64,000 nucleotides of DNA from CAIXSC01 sp046349935 (GTDB lineage: Bacteria > Planctomycetota > Planctomycetia > Pirellulales > Pirellulaceae): positions 62,001 through 126,000 of the forward strand of contig JAXMBK010000004.1 of NCBI GenBank assembly GCA_046349935.1. The letters run 5' to 3'. Position 1 is the stretch's first letter, and every line of letters begins with the position of its first letter. The notes under the pieces are model-generated. The model was not told where the DNA came from, ran no database searches, and saw only the letters and a list, made by a program, of their open reading frames with translations. The translations under genes and the position numbers were made by a program. This document shows, piece after piece, positions 63,887 through 64,000 of this stretch.

Positions 63887-64000
63887 CTACGGGAGGGATT
63901 CAATCCACTTCCGCAATAGCTCTACGGCGCGCGCGTCGGGGCGGGTGGTGGCCAGCGGCGGCATTTGGCCGGGGCCTCGCTTTTCCACGCGGTGCAGCAA
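63887..64000 (-). CDS. C-terminal fragment of a probable cytochrome c-like/heme-binding protein (cut by window edge)
   Basis: Reading leftward from the edge, 37 residues end at TAG (63889-63887): HRVEKRGPGQMPPLATTRPD, then ELLRKWIESLP. The order G-x-MPPL followed by LLxxWIxSL is the usual C-terminal end of planctomycete c-type cytochrome or PQQ-type dehydrogenase proteins, with the Met as the distal heme ligand. The rest of the gene lies outside the window, so the full domain make-up cannot be judged. Confidence 0.65.
   Translation of the reverse strand: MLHRVEKRGPGQMPPLATTRPDARAVELLRKWIESLP

Overview
The window is a high-GC bacterial chromosome segment, almost certainly from a planctomycete (Planctomycetota; Pirellulales-like by gene content, which is an inference). 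The evidence is a set of family-level hallmarks. There are nine proteins with the planctomycete N-terminal LEPR-XLL-type motif. There is a PSCyt1/DUF1549/DUF1553 cytochrome-like protein followed by a DUF1501 protein, an ECF sigma factor coupled to a PknB-type kinase, type I dockerin repeats on a LEPR-XLL protein, and a CehA-type metallohydrolase. No rRNA, tRNA, CRISPR array, transposase or phage gene was seen.

Layout. 1-954: the end of an unidentified gene and a TadE-like pilus protein. 1458-40002: an array of giant plus-strand genes for secreted or surface proteins (2574, 2122, 1482, 3243, 764 and 1380 residues). They are mostly separated by long spacers with terminator-like hairpins, so they look monocistronic. 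A TPR/GT9-like glycosyltransferase gene (33670-35775) lies between the fifth and sixth. 40036-48343: a secreted N-formylglutamate amidohydrolase-like enzyme (minus), a 1565-residue LEPR-XLL protein containing a cyclophilin domain, a CcmE-like protein, a lipoprotein (minus) and a dockerin LEPR-XLL protein (minus). 48520-52966: a translationally coupled trio of ECF sigma factor, Ser/Thr kinase and LEPR-XLL protein. 53033-64000: PSCyt1-type protein, DUF1501 protein, LysM/L,D-transpeptidase, pyrE, a nuclease-fold-like protein, a CehA/McbA metallohydrolase (minus), a zinc metallopeptidase, a repeat-rich spacer, and the C-terminus of a further minus-strand gene.

The most interesting content is the giant array. 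All six members share an N-terminal LEPR-XLL-type signal, a variable middle (beta-helix plus LamG, choice-of-anchor D, beta-propeller, 18 Calx-beta-like repeats, or autotransporter-type beta strands) and a common C-terminal half. In that half, blocks of RTX (GGxGxDxLxG) repeats alternate with a conserved module of about 90 residues, present 16 times in total, which I do not recognise. All six also end in a related tail, of the form xLxGxxxKPxxxRFxF, that is absent from the three LEPR-XLL proteins without RTX repeats. A plausible reading is a family of calcium-folded surface or exported proteins with interchangeable heads and a shared export or anchoring tail, possibly glycosylated by the embedded TPR-GT9 enzyme. 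No ABC exporter or HlyD-type adaptor is in the window, so the export route is unknown.

A second notable feature is a 40-bp palindromic dispersed repeat at four loci. Two copies are read in frame as the C-terminus of the protein after pyrE. At the right edge the repeat becomes a tandem array followed by a (GTT)15 microsatellite and a perfect hairpin.
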